Assembly: GCA_013286235.1 (NCBI GenBank)
Contig: JABDGE010000007.1
Location: 1-64,000 of the forward strand
Source: Bacteroidota bacterium
GTDB taxonomy: Bacteria > Bacteroidota > Bacteroidia > Sphingobacteriales > Sphingobacteriaceae
Reading direction: 5' to 3'
Length of the DNA stretch: 64,000 bases
Shown here: positions 1 to 8,453 of the stretch, one piece after another
Layout of the letters: each line of letters starts with the position of its first letter
How positions within the stretch are numbered: the stretch's first letter is position 1
Notes under the pieces: generated by a model
What the model was told of the DNA's origin: nothing
Databases searched by the model: none
The model's input: the letters and a program-made list of their open reading frames with translations, nothing else
Position numbers and translations under genes: made by a program

Positions 1-503
1 CCGGAGCCGACGGAGATTTGATCAAAGCAAAAAAACGACCCGTAAAAACCATTGATTATGGCTTTGTGGGAGACCTGGATACTCATTCTGTTAACAAAGA
101 AAATCTGATCAGTCTTTTAGAAGCCGGATTTACGCCTGCTTTTTGTGCATTGACACATGATGGAGAAGGGCAATTGCTTAATACCAATGCCGATACGATC
201 GCCTCGGCACTGGCGATTGCGCTGGCGGGTGACTACGAGACTACGCTGGTGTATTGTTTTGAGAAAAAAGGCGTGTTAAAAGATATCAATGATGAAGGCT
301 CGCTTATTAAAGATATCACTCCGGCATACTATGAAGAATTGAAGCAGCAACAGGTGATACACAGCGGGATGCTACCCAAGCTGGATAATGCCTTTTCGGC
401 CATTGCCTGCGGGGTTAGCGGTGTAGTGATAGGTCATTCGGATGACCTCCCGAATTTAAAGAACAAGAAACCATTTGGAACGCATTTATACAGCAACACA
501 TGA
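1..503 (+). CDS. argB: Acetylglutamate kinase, C-terminal part (cut by window start)
   Basis: ATP-dependent phosphorylation of N-acetylglutamate (some Bacteroidota use the N-succinyl form) in arginine synthesis; cytoplasmic. The frame is open back to the first bases and reads GADGDLI before the TTG that the ORF track uses as start, so the true start lies upstream and this is a 5'-truncated view. The nucleotide-binding segment TNADTIASALA and the C-terminal HSGMLPKLDNAF motif are typical of the amino acid kinase fold. The stop overlaps the ATG of proC (ATGA), indicating translational coupling. No defect is seen in the visible part. Confidence 0.88.
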   Translation, partial: GADGDLIKAKKRPVKTIDYGFVGDLDTHSVNKENLISLLEAGFTPAFCALTHDGEGQLLNTNADTIASALAIALAGDYETTLVYCFEKKGVLKDINDEGSLIKDITPAYYEELKQQQVIHSGMLPKLDNAFSAIACGVSGVVIGHSDDLPNLKNKKPFGTHLYSNT

Positions 504-1315
504 ACTCACAACAGCATATAGCCATTTTAGGGAGCGGTAACATTGGGCTTTCGCTGGCCAACGGGCTGGTAAAAGCAGGAAAATGCAAGCCCCAGCAAAT
601 TTCGCTCACCCGGAGAAATGTGGGCGCCCTGGCAAAGTTTGACGAGTTGGGCTATTACACAACCGACAATAATTTAAAGGCGGTGAAGAAAGCCGACTTT
701 GTGGTACTGGCGGTTTTGCCCCAGCAACTCAATAAACTGCTGGAAGAAATACGGCCGGCGCTAAAGGCTGATAAGCAATTGCTGATCTCGGTTGTATCGG
801 GCGTAAGCTGCGCGGATATACGCAAGCAACTCGATTTGAACGTACAGGTTGTGCGCGCGATGCCCAATACAGCCATCGCTATCGGCCAATCGATGACCTG
901 TATTGCGACCGACACCGCCACGCCGAAGAACATCAATTTTGTAAGATCGCTGTTCGATACCGTGGGCACAACCATACAGATCAACGAAGAATTGATGACA
1001 TCAGCCACGGCGCTTTGTGCCTGCGGGATCGCGTTCTTTTTAAGATCTATCCGTGCGGCATCGCAAGGCGGTACCGAGATCGGTTTTCATGCGCACGACG
1101 CACTGAAAATGGCGGCTCAAACTGCCAAAGGCGCTGCAGACCTTCTTTTACAGCTTTCCTCCCACCCCGAACAGGAAATTGATAAAGTTACATCGCCAAG
1201 CGGCTGTACCATTGCGGGGTTGAATGAGATGGAGCACCACGGATTTAGTTCAGCGATGATCAAGGGTATTAAATTATCGGCACAGAAGGCGGGGGATTTG
1301 TACCAGGGGAGTTAG
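500..1315 (+). CDS. proC: Pyrroline-5-carboxylate reductase
   Basis: Reduces 1-pyrroline-5-carboxylate to proline with NAD(P)H. The 271 aa length is normal for the family. An N-terminal Rossmann motif (ILGSGNIG, residues 9-16) is followed by the dimerisation domain with the near-C-terminal signature VTSPSGCTIAGLNEMEHHGF, where the usual TSPGGTT is altered to TSPSGCT. The start ATG overlaps the argB stop by 4 nt. Pairing of argB with proC suggests co-regulation of arginine and proline synthesis in one operon. Confidence 0.93.
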   Translation: MNSQQHIAILGSGNIGLSLANGLVKAGKCKPQQISLTRRNVGALAKFDELGYYTTDNNLKAVKKADFVVLAVLPQQLNKLLEEIRPALKADKQLLISVVSGVSCADIRKQLDLNVQVVRAMPNTAIAIGQSMTCIATDTATPKNINFVRSLFDTVGTTIQINEELMTSATALCACGIAFFLRSIRAASQGGTEIGFHAHDALKMAAQTAKGAADLLLQLSSHPEQEIDKVTSPSGCTIAGLNEMEHHGFSSAMIKGIKLSAQKAGDLYQGS

Positions 1316-1490
1316 GCAGTTGGCGGTGGTGAATGGTGAGTAGTGAATTGTTAGTGGCAGGGGGCAGTAGCAGTGGCAGTTGGCGGTGGTGAGTGGTGAA
1401 TCGTTAGTGGCAGGGGGCAGTGGGTAGTGGTGAATGGTGAGTAGTGAATCGTTAGTGGCAGTGGGCAGTGGCAGTGGTGAAAAAGTCCGA
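1316..1490 (+). repeat. GGCAGTGG/GGTGAGTAG low-complexity intergenic repeat
   Basis: Imperfect repeats of GGCAGTTGGCGGTGGTGA and GTGAGTAGTGAATCGTTAG fill the space behind proC. Two long copies of about 60 bp are visible. The same word family recurs at 12.36-12.6 kb and 36.78-36.96 kb, and in reverse complement at 54.69 kb. No coding potential is seen. Confidence 0.8.
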
Positions 1491-1510
1491 AAGTTGGATA
1501 AGCCGTTGAT

Positions 1511-1993
1511 TTAGATACTGCACTCGTTTAGGGACTTTAGGAATTTGTCCCTCCCTCCTTTTTCGATATCAATGATTCGCAGATCGATCCAGTAGTTAGG
1601 CTTTTTATTGAACAGCTTTAGCCGTATCCATTTTAGCAGCCTGAAAAGCGGGTTCTTTACCCTGGCGATATATTGCTCCGGGCGATATAACTTTATACAG
1701 AGCGATGTATCGGCCGCTATTACTTCCTCAATGTCAGCCCAATCGTACCGGGTGTTTTTATAACGGTCGAGGATGTAAACCTTGTTCGCGGTGAAGATCG
1801 GTTTTTTCAGGACTTTGAAATACGCCAGGAAGATGAGGTGCCAGGCGATGATCAATGCGCCCATGCCAAAGAAAAGCAATAAAAATGGATTGTATGAGGA
1901 CCAGGTTTTGATTCCGTACCAGGATGCCACCACCATGCAGGCCAGATACAGGAAAAATTGTTTGCCTAACTTTACGTAACAAAACATCGGCAT
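1511..1993 (-). CDS. Small membrane protein of unknown function (PH-like, STM3941-type guess)
   Basis: A 160 aa protein not firmly recognised. Two hydrophobic segments near residues 11-30 and 36-60 form a helical hairpin. They are followed by a basic, beta-rich cytosolic half with VYILDRYKNTRYDWADIEEV, a pattern seen in bacterial PH-like proteins such as the STM3941 family. It stands alone between repeat tracts, with gpmA downstream on the same strand about 240 bp beyond its stop. The function is unknown, and the family guess rests on topology and the strand pattern only. Confidence 0.55.
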   Translation of the reverse strand: MPMFCYVKLGKQFFLYLACMVVASWYGIKTWSSYNPFLLLFFGMGALIIAWHLIFLAYFKVLKKPIFTANKVYILDRYKNTRYDWADIEEVIAADTSLCIKLYRPEQYIARVKNPLFRLLKWIRLKLFNKKPNYWIDLRIIDIEKGGRDKFLKSLNECSI

Positions 1994-2084
1994 TTTTTAA
2001 TACTCACCTTTTAATACTGCACCAATTTAGATAGTTTAATACATCCCGGTACATCAATTCAAGCACCATAATATATAAAAATTT

Positions 2085-2215
2085 GTCATTTCGACCGAGG
2101 TACGAGGAGAAACTCTCTCCTGATCCCAGCGAAGAATCTTATACACCTGATAGTACGACTGTATAGCCCGCCTGTATGGCGTATAAGATCTCTCCTTCGT
2201 CGAGATGACAAAAAA
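2085..2215. repeat. Intergenic inverted-repeat element (TTGTCATTTCGACCGAGG family)
   Basis: The left end TTGTCATTTCGACCGAGG and right end CCTTCGTCGAGATGACAA are near-perfect inverted repeats. Inner arms AATCTTATAC and GTATAAGATC are also complementary, so the whole 130-bp piece can fold into one long imperfect stem. A left half-copy with the same sequence lies at about 58404. Confidence 0.75.
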
Positions 2216-2236
2216 GGGTGGTGGGATGAAATTCCA

Positions 2237-2926
2237 CTATTCAAGGTAATAGTGCTCCACCCCTTCCAATTGTTCGTTTAGCTCATAAACTAAAGGGATA
2301 CCCGTTGGGATATCCAATTGCGTTACCTGCTCGTCGCTAAGGTGATCGATGTACTGAATTAGGGCCCGCAGGCTGTTGCCGTGTCCGCAAACGAGCACCT
2401 TTTGGTCTTTCCGGATTTCGGGGACGATAAATTCGTTCCAAAAGGGCAAAACCCGGTCCATGGTTCCGCTTAGGTTTTCGGTAAGGGGCAGTTCACGTTC
2501 GGTGAGGTGTTTATAACGCGGATCTTTGCCGGGATACCTGTCGTCATCTTTTGTGATGGCAGGCGGCAGCTCTTTCGGGTCGCGGCGCCATTTGTGAACC
2601 AGTTCGGCTCCGTATTGGGCTACAATTTCATCCTTATTTAAACCCTGCAAGGCGCCGTAGAAGCGTTCATTCAGCCGCCACGATTTTTGGACGGGTATCC
2701 ACAATTGGTCCAGTTCTTCCAGAACGATGTTGATTGTCTTGATGGAACGCTTTAGTACGGATGCGAAGCCGAAATCAAAGTTATAGCCATGGCTTTTTAG
2801 CAGTTGCCCAGCTTTTATGGCCTGTGAAACCCCTTCTTCACACAGGTCTACGTCCGTCCAGCCGGTAAACCTGTTTTCTTTATTCCAAACGCTTTCACCA
2901 TGGCGAAGCAGCACTAATTTTTGCAT
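2237..2926 (-). CDS. gpmA: 2,3-bisphosphoglycerate-dependent phosphoglycerate mutase
   Basis: Interconverts 3- and 2-phosphoglycerate in glycolysis and gluconeogenesis. The catalytic phospho-histidine motif [12 protein letters not shown] (His9), the [12 protein letters not shown] segment and the second histidine in [10 protein letters not shown] are all present. The 229 aa length is standard for the dPGM family. The gene is divergent from the acetate-type transporter, and the roughly 100-bp gap between them must hold both promoters. Confidence 0.95.
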   Translation of the reverse strand: MQKLVLLRHGESVWNKENRFTGWTDVDLCEEGVSQAIKAGQLLKSHGYNFDFGFASVLKRSIKTINIVLEELDQLWIPVQKSWRLNERFYGALQGLNKDEIVAQYGAELVHKWRRDPKELPPAITKDDDRYPGKDPRYKHLTERELPLTENLSGTMDRVLPFWNEFIVPEIRKDQKVLVCGHGNSLRALIQYIDHLSDEQVTQLDIPTGIPLVYELNEQLEGVEHYYLE

Positions 2927-3031
2927 AAGAGGATTGTTGGGCCGAAGTTAAGAACCGTTTGCAAATAAAATTGGGAAATGTGGATGGAAGCGCTAAATTG
3001 CATTGAAAACCAATTTAAAACCTTTAAGATC

Positions 3032-3616
3032 ATGATCCCAACAACTCCCGTTACGGTAAAGGATGGTATTGCCAATCCTGCGCCCCTTGGCCTTTGCGCC
3101 TTTGGTATGACAACCGTTTTGCTAAACCTGGCCAACGCAGGTTTTATCGAACTTAACTCCATGATATTGGCCATGGGCATCTTTTATGGCGGCCTGGCGC
3201 AGGTGATCGCCGGTGTCATCGAATCTAAAAAGAATAACACTTTCGGGCTAACCGCCTTTACCTCTTATGGTTTCTTCTGGCTGTCGCTGGTAGCGTTGAT
3301 CCTGATGGGCAAGTTTAACTGGTTCGCCGGACCTTCCGGCAGCGCTTTGGCGGCCTACTTTGTTGTATGGGGCTTGTTTACCTTATGTTTGTTTTTCGGT
3401 ACGTTGAGGCTCAACCGGGCATTGCAAGTTGTTTTTGGCACGCTTGTTATTTTGTTTATCCTGCTGGCCATCGAAAAAGGTGCGGGGAGCGAAAGTGCAG
3501 GTAAACTGGCAGGTTATGAGGGGATAATTTGCGGCCTGTCGGCGATATATGCAGGCATAGCGAATTTGTTGAACGAGGTTTATGGGCGGGATGTGTTGCC
3601 GATTGGGAAAGTTTAA
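3032..3616 (+). CDS. Acetate/succinate transporter, GPR1/FUN34/YaaH (SatP) family
   Basis: A six-helix inner-membrane protein for monocarboxylate (acetate) movement. The family signature NPAPLGLCAFG opens the first helix, and five further hydrophobic segments follow. The ORF track starts 18 codons earlier at 2978, but the family begins close to the signature, so the Met at 3032 is preferred (about 194 aa). The gene stands alone with a repeat-containing stretch behind it. The substrate is inferred from the family. Confidence 0.85.
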   Translation: MIPTTPVTVKDGIANPAPLGLCAFGMTTVLLNLANAGFIELNSMILAMGIFYGGLAQVIAGVIESKKNNTFGLTAFTSYGFFWLSLVALILMGKFNWFAGPSGSALAAYFVVWGLFTLCLFFGTLRLNRALQVVFGTLVILFILLAIEKGAGSESAGKLAGYEGIICGLSAIYAGIANLLNEVYGRDVLPIGKV

Positions 3617-3987
3617 CACGAGGTGCAGTTTGAATTGGCGCTGGTTACCCCCGCACGTGCGGGGTTCCTAACGGAACGTGAAAAACGTTTATTTATATAT
3701 TTCTACCAACCAGATGTCCGCTTTTAGCGGATGGGAATAAACGTGTGCCGTAGATGGAGAGCACAGCCTGCATTGGCGCAATTGCCTGATGATTAGTTGC
3801 GTACCTACGGCACGCTAACTTTCCTTTATTAATTTTCTACCGATATTTTGCACCTACGGCGCAATGAGGAGTAAAATATGATGACACATTTGTGCTTTTT
3901 ACGGCCTTTAATTTGTGGCCAAACTTAAACTTCAAAGGAGAAATCCCAGGCGATCACCATTATTTGGAAATCTTGCGGACATCAATA
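3617..3987. other. Gene-free stretch with palindromes
   Basis: About 370 bp without a convincing ORF. It holds a perfect 16-bp palindrome CCCCGCACGTGCGGGG at 3649-3664, which could act as a terminator stem for the transporter gene although no T-run follows. It also holds repeated CCTACGGC words near 3780-3860. Confidence 0.6.
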
Positions 3988-4014
3988 TTGACAACACAAA
4001 GAACTGTATTTTTG
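3988..4014 (+). promoter_or_regulatory. Putative Bacteroidota-type promoter for the SRPBCC gene
   Basis: TTG at 3988-3990 and TATTTTTG at 4007-4014 match the TTG / TAnnTTTG pattern of the Bacteroidota primary sigma factor. The 16-bp spacing is slightly short. The start codon lies 34 bp downstream. Confidence 0.5.
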
Positions 4015-4048
4015 CTTCACCGGGCTCTCAACCGTTCGGAATATTTTA

Positions 4049-4432
4049 ATGAAAGACTTTAAGAAGTATTACCGCCTTCCGGCTACCCCGGAGGAGATCT
4101 ATATTGCGCTGACCAACCCGTTTACGATCGAGTTGTGGACAGGCGAAGCAGCGGAGATGTCGACAGAACCTGGTTCAGAATTTTCGATGTGGGAAGGCAG
4201 CATTGTTGGGAAGAACTTTGAGTTCGAGGAAAATAAAAAGATCGTGCAGCAATGGTATTTCGACGGGCAGCCGGAGCCGTCTATTGTAACTATTAAACTT
4301 CATCCGGATAAGGATGGCACATCGGTTGAACTGAAGCATACCAATATTCCGGATTCCGAATATACTGAATTCGCTGAAGGCTGGGACGAGAGCTATTTTG
4401 GGGCGTTGAATGAGTTTTTTGAGGGAGAGTGA
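4049..4432 (+). CDS. SRPBCC / AHSA1-domain protein
   Basis: A 127 aa single-domain protein of the START-like fold (Activator of Hsp90 ATPase homologue 1-like). It shows the usual beginning YRLPATPEEIYIALTNP, the WTGEAAEM turn, a central IVQQWYFDG strand and the closing helix FAEGWDESYFGALNEFF. Such proteins bind hydrophobic ligands, and no specific ligand can be named. It is monocistronic with a good upstream TAnnTTTG box. About 255 bp with no recognised feature separate it from the convergent ACP gene. Confidence 0.85.
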   Translation: MKDFKKYYRLPATPEEIYIALTNPFTIELWTGEAAEMSTEPGSEFSMWEGSIVGKNFEFEENKKIVQQWYFDGQPEPSIVTIKLHPDKDGTSVELKHTNIPDSEYTEFAEGWDESYFGALNEFFEGE

Positions 4433-4687
4433 GTCTTAGTTCGCAAGTTGCCGGTCCCTATAAGTCGTTCATGATCAGCATGCAGTATGCTAATCACATC
4501 ACAGGCGTGTTTAGATATGGATAGTGCGCTGTGGCAGGCATTCCGCCGTCGCTGAAGCTATGGCGGATGAAAGGCGTAAAAGCATGGCGTATAGGCCTTT
4601 GCCCACATGGTTCGAGGGCCTGCCATTGACACCCTGATCGTTATGGCGGGTACCCGGCATGACCCGGGGGAAATTGCCGAATAAATA

Positions 4688-4951
4688 TTATCTTTTGCTG
4701 TGTGCTTCTATGTAAGCAGCCATCGTAGCAACATCCACCAATGCCTTGCGGCCTTCGCGGGGATCGCGGATATCGATGCCATATTCCTTTTTTAATAAGA
4801 CGATCAATTCCAGCGAATCGATAGAATCCAGTCCTAAGCCTTCGCCAAACAGCGGTTCATTGTCCTTAATATCATCCGGTGTAAGGTCGGTAAGATTTAG
4901 AAATTTTATCAGCTGTTCTTTTAGCTGTTGGCGCAGTGTGGTGTTATCCAT
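4688..4951 (-). CDS. Acyl carrier protein of the resorcinol/flexirubin locus
   Basis: An 87 aa carrier protein with the phosphopantetheine site LDSIDSLELIVLL (Ser43). It is the last gene of the minus-strand half-operon and starts 5 bp after the ABC permease stop. The DSIDS form is typical of dedicated secondary-metabolite ACPs rather than the housekeeping AcpP (DSLD). It probably carries the beta-ketoacyl chain used by DarB or the chain moved by the BtrH-like protein; which one is inference. Confidence 0.9.
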   Translation of the reverse strand: MDNTTLRQQLKEQLIKFLNLTDLTPDDIKDNEPLFGEGLGLDSIDSLELIVLLKKEYGIDIRDPREGRKALVDVATMAAYIEAHSKR

Positions 4952-4956
4952 CGGAT

Positions 4957-6240
4957 TTATATTAAATTTTTTCGTTTGAGCTGAAAAAAGATGACCAGCT
5001 GAAACACAAGGGTAATAATAAATAAAGGAATTAAGTTTACAAAAACGTCGCTTAATTTTCCTCCAAGCAGGAACAGGTCATAATAGGCCTGGAGCGACCA
5101 GTGGAGCGGCGATAAGTTCGAGACCGTCCTCAATCCGCCCTGCATGGCGAAGCTCGGAACCATTAATCCACCCATAACGGACAAAATAACAATTGATACC
5201 GCGCCGAAACCATTTCCCTGCACCTGGGTGGTAGCAAAAACGCCCACCATAATTGCATAGCTAACTGCGCACCAGCCGGTAATTACCGTGGCAATGACCA
5301 GGGCGGTCAAATCAGATGGCAGGTTTAAACCAGGCAAACCGATCAATGGAAACAGATAAATGCCCATCGAAAATATCACCATGGCCTGGAGCAATGTTAC
5401 GCCAAGATAAGTGATCTGCTTGGACAACATGCCGACATTGTAGTTGGTTGGCAATGTTTTGAGCCGGATAAAACTGCCGCTCGTTTTTTCGCGCACAACG
5501 CTTGCGCTTAGCGACATGATGATAAAAAACATAGCGAATATAGTCCAGGCGGGTACATTATGCTGCGTGGTGTTGGGCAATCCCAATCCCCCGGTTTTAG
5601 ATACCGACACCATGCCGATGGCCGACTGGGTGTTGAGCATTTCGTTTTCGAGGTCGGGAGGCAATTGTTTTTCATTTATTGCATAGTACAATTTACGCAA
5701 AGTCTCGCGCCCCTCAACCAGTTGCAGTGCGCTTGTAAGACCGCCCTGTACCGAAAATCGCAACGATTCCTGCAGAATAGGGCTAAAATATAAAGTAAAA
5801 GGAGGCTCGGGCAGAAAAGCTTTGTGCCGCGTGGAGTCGGGCTGCAAGCCAAAACTCTTTAATGACTTATTTGCCGAATTTTGCGCTTTGGCACCTTCCC
5901 TTTCAGAAAAATCCGCCGGTATCATGATGGCCAGCTGCGCATCTTTATCCTTCATCGCCTGTTTGATGTCTTCGGGCGATTCGTTTTTTGGTAAAGGCGA
6001 AACTTTTAGCAATCCCACCCTATTGATAGCGCTGATCAACTGCAGGCTGGCTTGCCCGGTATCTTTATTGCAAACCAACAGGGGTAGTTTTGATTTGCCT
6101 ATTAACTGGAACGTGCTGTTTTGGATGCTGGTAACCACCACAACCAAAATAATGGGCATCACAAACATCAGCAAAATGCCAGTGCGATCGCGCAGCAATA
6201 TTTTGCAGTCTTTCTTTATGGTGACCCAAAGTTTGTACAT
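4957..6240 (-). CDS. ABC-2 type transporter permease
   Basis: A 427 aa protein with one N-terminal helix (about 20-40), a large extracytoplasmic region (about 45-230) and five or six C-terminal helices beginning near AWTIFAMFFIIMSLSASVV. This is the ABC2_membrane/YhgE-like exporter layout. Its start touches the ATPase stop at 6240, so the two form one exporter. Being inside the Dar locus, it likely moves the pigment or a lipid precursor across the inner membrane; the substrate is inferred from position. Confidence 0.9.
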   Translation of the reverse strand: MYKLWVTIKKDCKILLRDRTGILLMFVMPIILVVVVTSIQNSTFQLIGKSKLPLLVCNKDTGQASLQLISAINRVGLLKVSPLPKNESPEDIKQAMKDKDAQLAIMIPADFSEREGAKAQNSANKSLKSFGLQPDSTRHKAFLPEPPFTLYFSPILQESLRFSVQGGLTSALQLVEGRETLRKLYYAINEKQLPPDLENEMLNTQSAIGMVSVSKTGGLGLPNTTQHNVPAWTIFAMFFIIMSLSASVVREKTSGSFIRLKTLPTNYNVGMLSKQITYLGVTLLQAMVIFSMGIYLFPLIGLPGLNLPSDLTALVIATVITGWCAVSYAIMVGVFATTQVQGNGFGAVSIVILSVMGGLMVPSFAMQGGLRTVSNLSPLHWSLQAYYDLFLLGGKLSDVFVNLIPLFIITLVFQLVIFFQLKRKNLI

Positions 6241-6995
6241 CAGTCTCTGAATTCCTTTCCGGTTAAGCTAATAAACAATTCCTCAAGACTTTTCTTCTTG
6301 TATTTTTTGCTCAATTCTTCCAGTGTACCTTCCGCAATTATCTTTCCGCTGTCAATCAGGGCCATCTGCCTGCAAAGCGTTTCGGCCTCGGTTAACTGGT
6401 GCGAGGTATAGATCAAAGTGGTACCGTTGTCGTTGAGCTCTTTAAGGTAACTAATGATGGCATGACGGGTTTGTACGTCCACACCGACGGTCGGCTCGTC
6501 CAAAAAAAGAACGGAGGGGTTGTGGATCACCCCTATCGCCAGGTTTACACGGCGCTTCATGCCGCCCGAAAACTTGCCAACCTCTTTATCCTTCACATCT
6601 TCGAGCCCTAAAATGCTTAACAGTTCCGCAGTGCGTTTCTTTGTCCGTTTGCGGTCCAGGCCGGCCCAGGCTCCATAAAACTCCAGGTTCTCCATGGCGC
6701 TTAACTCGCGGTAAAAGGAAAAATCCTGCGGCACAAAACCGAATAACCTGTTCACCTTTTTACTGCTGGTGCCCATCTTGTGCCCTAACAGCCTGATTTC
6801 GCCGACGCTGGGATTCAGTACTCCGGTCATCAGGTTCATCAATGTAGTTTTGCCCGCGCCATTCGGCCCGAAAAGGCCGAAACTTTCGCCCTTTTCAATA
6901 TTGAGATTTAAACCTGACAGCAAAGCCGCATCTGTTCCCGGATACCGGAAGTCGATGTGCTCTATACTCATCGCCATTGGGTTTACTATTGCCAT
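6240..6995 (-). CDS. ABC transporter ATP-binding protein
   Basis: A 251 aa nucleotide-binding subunit with Walker A GPNGAGKTT, signature FSGGMKRRV, Walker B VLFLDEPTVGVD and switch histidine YTSHQ. It resembles the CcmA/drug-export type ATPases that pair with ABC-2 permeases. The 5' end overlaps the BtrH-like gene by 10 nt. Internal Met codons at residues 7 and 9 are alternative starts that fit the domain boundary better, so the exact start is uncertain. Confidence 0.93.
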   Translation of the reverse strand: MAIVNPMAMSIEHIDFRYPGTDAALLSGLNLNIEKGESFGLFGPNGAGKTTLMNLMTGVLNPSVGEIRLLGHKMGTSSKKVNRLFGFVPQDFSFYRELSAMENLEFYGAWAGLDRKRTKKRTAELLSILGLEDVKDKEVGKFSGGMKRRVNLAIGVIHNPSVLFLDEPTVGVDVQTRHAIISYLKELNDNGTTLIYTSHQLTEAETLCRQMALIDSGKIIAEGTLEELSKKYKKKSLEELFISLTGKEFRD

Positions 6996-7999
6996 TTTAT
7001 ATTTTTTAGCGCCAGGAACGCATTCTTTTCGACTTCGGATATTTCAACGAGGTAATCGCCCATCGCATCAAAATCTGCCTGGCTCCCCAGGCGTCCTTTG
7101 TAAATACCTGCAGCATGCACAGCCGATTCGCGCCACTTATCGCCCGCCGCAGTAAACTGCGCGGAAATATCTTCTAACTGGTTCCCGGGTGAATATGCTT
7201 CAGCCTGCTGTAAAAACGCCGCATAAATATATCGGAATCCGCCACCGCCAGTGCCAATTTCCTCCTGCATCCGAACCATTTGCGCCAGGTAAGAACCGGC
7301 TTTTTCAATGCCGAGCTTATCGCGCCACTTTTTTATTTTCAGGCCGGTGGTCTTTATCCCTTTTACCCCGGCAAACGGCCCGGGTATGCTTAGCATATTG
7401 AATACGTTTTTTTGTACGCCGCTTTTGATTGCTTTTTTAATCGTTTCGTTGTTAATTTCAATTTTTTTTGCCGGGTAGTACAGGTGTCCCCTTGGCGCCA
7501 GCGCGCCTTTGGCGAAGCGTACCCGCTCCAGCTCATAGCTGGTTAAAACGCTGGGGAATTCCATGATCGGGTCGCTCACTGTATAGTTATCGCCGGTTTT
7601 GTCAAAGACGACGATGTTGTGGGCATTGAAATGGAAACGGTATTCCTTTGGGAAATAGGGTAAATAATAAACTCCTACCTGGGCGCCGACGGGTATCCCC
7701 TCTTCGAGGCGATCATCCAAAAACCGGGCGGCTGTTTCCTTCGACCGGAACTTTTTGCGGGTTACGGGGATGCCCAATGATTTGCAGGTCCGGTTAAAAA
7801 TAAAACCGGGCATGTTTCTGAATGCGATGGCCGGGCCATTGTTTATTTTGATGAAAGGAACCTGCACATAAAACAAACCCGCGCCAATCCCGAACGCCAG
7901 CGGCTCGGTAATTTTCCCTCCTGAAGTTTGCCGTAATAGGTTGCTGGTTACGCCCGATTCACAATGCGCGCCCTGGTGGTGCTCGAACTCAATCTTCAT
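6986..7999 (-). CDS. BtrH-like N-terminal domain protein, probable ACP-dependent acyltransferase
   Basis: A 337 aa protein resembling BtrH of butirosin synthesis, which moves an acyl group from an ACP to an amine, followed by a DUF4872-like C-terminal half. A papain-like triad can be proposed from HCESG (Cys13), FNAHNIV (His127) and VSDP (Asp143). In a locus with DarA/DarB and two ACPs, an attractive inferred role is transfer of an acyl chain from an ACP onto the resorcinol or another acceptor. It overlaps both neighbours (11 and 10 nt), so it is part of a tight operon. Confidence 0.8.
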   Translation of the reverse strand: MKIEFEHHQGAHCESGVTSNLLRQTSGGKITEPLAFGIGAGLFYVQVPFIKINNGPAIAFRNMPGFIFNRTCKSLGIPVTRKKFRSKETAARFLDDRLEEGIPVGAQVGVYYLPYFPKEYRFHFNAHNIVVFDKTGDNYTVSDPIMEFPSVLTSYELERVRFAKGALAPRGHLYYPAKKIEINNETIKKAIKSGVQKNVFNMLSIPGPFAGVKGIKTTGLKIKKWRDKLGIEKAGSYLAQMVRMQEEIGTGGGGFRYIYAAFLQQAEAYSPGNQLEDISAQFTAAGDKWRESAVHAAGIYKGRLGSQADFDAMGDYLVEISEVEKNAFLALKNIKWQ

Positions 8000-8306
8000 G
8001 AACGGTCATACTTTTTAGATCATCGATGCTGATATTGAAGGCATCGGCATATTTTTGTAATGTTTTGGATGATAGCTTGTTGAATACTCCCGGCTTGGTA
8101 TGTCTTTTTATCTGCCATTGCCAGAAGCCTGTATAGCCCGCCAGTATAGCGGTATCCATTAAGCGGTATTCCATAAAAAATAAAACCGGGCTGGCATTGT
8201 TAGTCAATACTTTTTGTTTGGCGGCGGCAATGCGTTTTTCGATATCCCCCCAGGCAACTTCAAGAGCCGATTTTTTTACATCCCAGCCAATGCTTTGCTC
8301 GGCCAC
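7989..8306 (-). CDS. Unknown protein of the Dar locus (5' end shifted out of frame)
   Basis: The track shows a 105 aa ORF starting at a GTG. No family is recognised. It contains a TGFWQWQIKRHTKPGVF segment and a C-terminal helix, with no signal peptide. The frame remains protein-like upstream of the GTG (PQDLSALGKITRELCYATDN) back to an A9 tract, where it meets TGA. An ATG sits directly before the tract in the other frame, so the natural product is probably about 136 aa beginning MKKNEVPQDL if one A were absent. It overlaps the BtrH-like gene by 11 nt. It is either frameshifted, phase-variable, or restarted at the GTG. Confidence 0.6.
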   Translation of the reverse strand: MAEQSIGWDVKKSALEVAWGDIEKRIAAAKQKVLTNNASPVLFFMEYRLMDTAILAGYTGFWQWQIKRHTKPGVFNKLSSKTLQKYADAFNISIDDLKSMTVHED

Positions 8307-8397
8307 ATATTTACCATTGTTATCCGTTGCATAACAGAGCTCCCTGGTTATTTTGCCAAGCGCGCTTAAATCCTGTGGAACTTCGTTTTTTTTTCAT
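8307..8397 (-). other. Displaced 5' coding segment with A9 tract
   Basis: On the minus strand ATG (8397-8395) is followed by nine A residues (plus-strand T run 8386-8394) and then CGAAGTTCC. With eight A residues the ATG would read straight into the 105-aa frame. With nine it runs into another frame. The segment lies 56 bp after the DarB stop, where the next cistron is expected. Confidence 0.6.
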
Positions 8398-8425
8398 TTT
8401 TTTACCCCGTCTGACTTCGGACTTT

Positions 8426-8441
8426 CCCGATCGCAATCGGG
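8426..8441. repeat. CCCGATCGCAATCGGG palindromic repeat
   Basis: A short inverted repeat between darB and the next cistron. It belongs to the CCCGAT..ATCGGG family that also occurs at 26595, 34861, 38750, 58585 and 63447. Confidence 0.7.
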
Positions 8442-8453
8442 ACGTCTTTAGGC

